Shown here one piece after another: positions 30,001 to 30,401 of a stretch of 30,401 nucleotides of DNA. The position numbers and the translations under genes are program-made. The first letter of the stretch is position 1. Every line of letters starts with the position of its first letter. The stretch lies in IMG/VR virus record IMGVR_UViG_3300021139_000082, positions 1-30,401 of that record, one strand, 5' to 3'. A model generated the notes under the pieces. The model saw nothing but the letters and a program-made list of their open reading frames with translations. It was not told the DNA's origin and searched no databases. This DNA comes from a virus.

Positions 30001-30401
30001 GGGCGGCACTCTTGGCACTACCCCTATCACTTGGGTTCAATTCAGTGGTGCTGGTACTTATTTGGCTGGTACAGGTCTGACGCTAACAGGCAACACTTTC
30101 AGTATTTCTAACACCACTGTAAGTGCTGGCTCTTATGGCTCTGCCACTCAAGTTGGAACTTTTACTGTCAACGCTCAAGGTCAATTAACAGCGGCTAGTA
30201 ATACGACAGTGACTCCAGCCGTGACTTCAATCACAGGGTTGGGAACTGGTGTTGCGACTGCGCTTGCGGTCAACACTGGCAGTGCTGGCGCTTTTGTGGT
30301 CAATGGCGGCGCATTGGGTACACCTTCTTCGGGTACTTTGACCAATGTTACTGGTTTGCCTTTGACCACTGGTGTGACAGGCGTTTTGCCTGTTGCCAAT
30401 G
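27008..30401 (+). CDS. Large tail fibre protein (partial, runs off the window end)
   Basis: This frame runs without a stop from ATG 27008 to the window end, at least 1,131 residues. GAGGA lies seven bases before the ATG. The first 95 residues (LLFANQAQTALALPIASTD, VLTVQRGQEGTVARAWGIG) are a paralogue of fibre 1's N-terminal anchor. The rest is a shaft of Thr/Ser/Gly/Asn repeats: a 168-codon unit occurs twice, SSVTYNGVNVALGGSGTITA occurs twice (28112, 29210), and AGSYGxxxxVxxxxxNAQGQLT-type motifs occur four times. Late in the window it reads NGGALGTPSSGTLTNVTGLP, a sequence common in phage fibre proteins. The host-binding tip lies outside the window. Confidence 0.88.
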   Translation, partial: MTTLLFANQAQTALALPIASTDTTITVAAGTGSYFPAPSTNQAIKLTIVSTQTQLINEVVLCTNISGDVLTVQRGQEGTVARAWGIGSYVVNLMTAGTGSAFAQIYGLENGLYSASFSNMLTQTGQVVSAPTQAIDLVNKAYADSISQGTSKAECQCATTAPITLSGLQVIDGYTTLAGDRVVVKNQSNQADNGIYVASTTAWARANDMSAWSQVPGASTFVQNGTLYTNTGWNVIAPESGTIGVTPIVWTQFSGMGTYTAGVGLTLTGTQFSITNTGVTAGSYGVAASVPTLILNAQGQVTSASNTPISISPSQINAPIPNSSLQNSSVTIGSTNLALGGTLTTFAGVNISGSANTLTNIPNSALNNSSVTYNGVNVALGGSGTITAATIHPLTFGTGLNSGSFDGSTAQTVSIANTAVTAGSYGSAGSVGTFTVNAQGQLTAASTVSIAISNTQVSGLGTMSTQNANAVAITGGTISGVSLTLDSLDNTPIGATTPSTGKFTTLSASGAVTLGNYTGYVYANGSSQISVQTTIPNSGLTYSSITINGNAVSLGGSTTVTADTPNALTFNNSGSGATSGSTFNGSSPVTISYNSVGASPLAGSTSLTTTGTVTTGTWSGLFGAVSGANLTNLTAGNLVGTIPSTVLGNSTLYIGTTGVALNRASANLALGGILSITMPGSSSGSVEIIPAATAGTGTVLTLPATTGTVITSGDTGTVTNTMLAGSIANSKLSNSSVTYNGVNVALGGSGTITATTTSTLTFGAHLTGTSFNGSTPVTIATDATNANTASTIVARDASGNFSAGTITANLTGTATQVSNALTIGTGLTGTSYNGGSAVTIALSNVGTTGTYGSPYQVPVITTNAQGQVTGVTNTTINAVTLTTGSISSAPVNTTDIANKLYVDTVAQGLAPKAPVLVATTANITLSGEQTIDGVTTSSSRVLVKNQSLSQNNGIYVSSSGAWTRSSDANTWNELVSAFVFVEEGTTQADTGWTCTVDPGGTLGTTPITWVQFSGAGTYLAGTGLTLTGNTFSISNTTVSAGSYGSATQVGTFTVNAQGQLTAASNTTVTPAVTSITGLGTGVATALAVNTGSAGAFVVNGGALGTPSSGTLTNVTGLPLTTGVTGVLPVAN
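27422..27925 (+). repeat. Fibre internal repeat, copy 1 (168 codons)
   Basis: This copy begins NKAYADSISQG and contains ITLSGLQVIDGYTTLAGDRV, VVKNQSNQADNGIYVAST and GTYTAGVGLTLTGTQFSITN, ending NAQGQVTSASN. Aligned with copy 2 at 29699 it keeps a constant offset of 2,277 bases at both ends, so no net insertion or deletion separates them. The DNA has diverged enough that it is evident mainly in protein. Confidence 0.75.
29699..30202 (+). repeat. Fibre internal repeat, copy 2 (168 codons)
   Basis: This copy begins NKLYVDTVAQG and contains ITLSGEQTIDGVTTSSSRVL, VKNQSLSQNNGIYVSSSG and GTYLAGTGLTLTGNTFSISN, ending NAQGQLTAASN. Both copies carry the KNQS...NGIYV core and a WTxFSG/WVQFSG strand before the AGSYG motif. 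It represents duplication of a shaft domain, common in long fibres. Confidence 0.75.

Noticed and set aside
1-30401. Lysogeny module, tRNA genes or insertion sequences
   Set aside because: I looked for integrase, repressor pairs, tRNA cloverleafs and inverted-repeat-bounded transposases and saw none.

Overview
This window is the structural half of a tailed phage genome with a contractile tail (myovirus morphology). The virion genes are almost all on the + strand, tightly packed, and often joined by ATGA or TGATG start/stop overlaps. The window opens inside a small gene and ends inside a large tail fibre gene, so it is a fragment. No integrase, repressor, tRNA or CRISPR array is visible. The sigma70-type promoters, strong Shine-Dalgarno sites and mid-40s GC suggest a bacterial, probably proteobacterial (perhaps freshwater) host, but nothing in the window identifies the host directly.

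Layout. (1) 1-745: small genes plus a Ref-like HNH nuclease beside the packaging genes. (2) 745-5133: small terminase, large terminase, and a portal protein that carries an added TPR-like segment and a zeta-toxin-like P-loop kinase domain at its C-terminus. (3) 5111-7908: an island of ten small genes of unknown function between the portal and head-morphogenesis genes. It has its own promoters, three of them copies of one promoter-plus-leader cassette, and it is bounded by terminators; it looks like a cluster of morons. (4) 7918-13119: an XRE-like HTH protein, the Mu gpF-like minor head protein, a Nudix/DUF2213 protease/scaffold fusion, a putative decoration protein and the major capsid protein. 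A promoter at about 8909 and a terminator at 13094 isolate the last three as a capsid unit. (5) 13119-16028: a structured leader followed by neck, connector and accessory virion genes. (6) 16042-25528: sheath, tube, tail assembly chaperone with a probable -1 frameshift, tape measure with an M15 peptidase domain, and baseplate (plug, hub, spike, gp25-like, J-like, I-like). (7) 25538-30401: two tail fibres with related N-termini, separated by a 90-residue protein.

How it works together. TerS/TerL package DNA through the portal. The DUF2213 protease and acidic scaffold tail shape the prohead. The tube/sheath tail is measured by the tape protein, whose M15 domain probably opens peptidoglycan at entry. 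The portal-linked kinase domain and the Nudix domain would both sit inside or on the capsid, a plausible position for effectors delivered with DNA.

The most unusual points are: the portal-kinase fusion; the multi-module Nudix/protease/scaffold protein; the repeated promoter-leader cassettes; beta-rich modules inserted into three tail proteins, one type shared by sheath and baseplate J; and, on a read-through of the whole window, the apparent complete absence of four palindromic tetramers (GATC, GGCC, ACGT, CGCG) while other palindromic tetramers are common.
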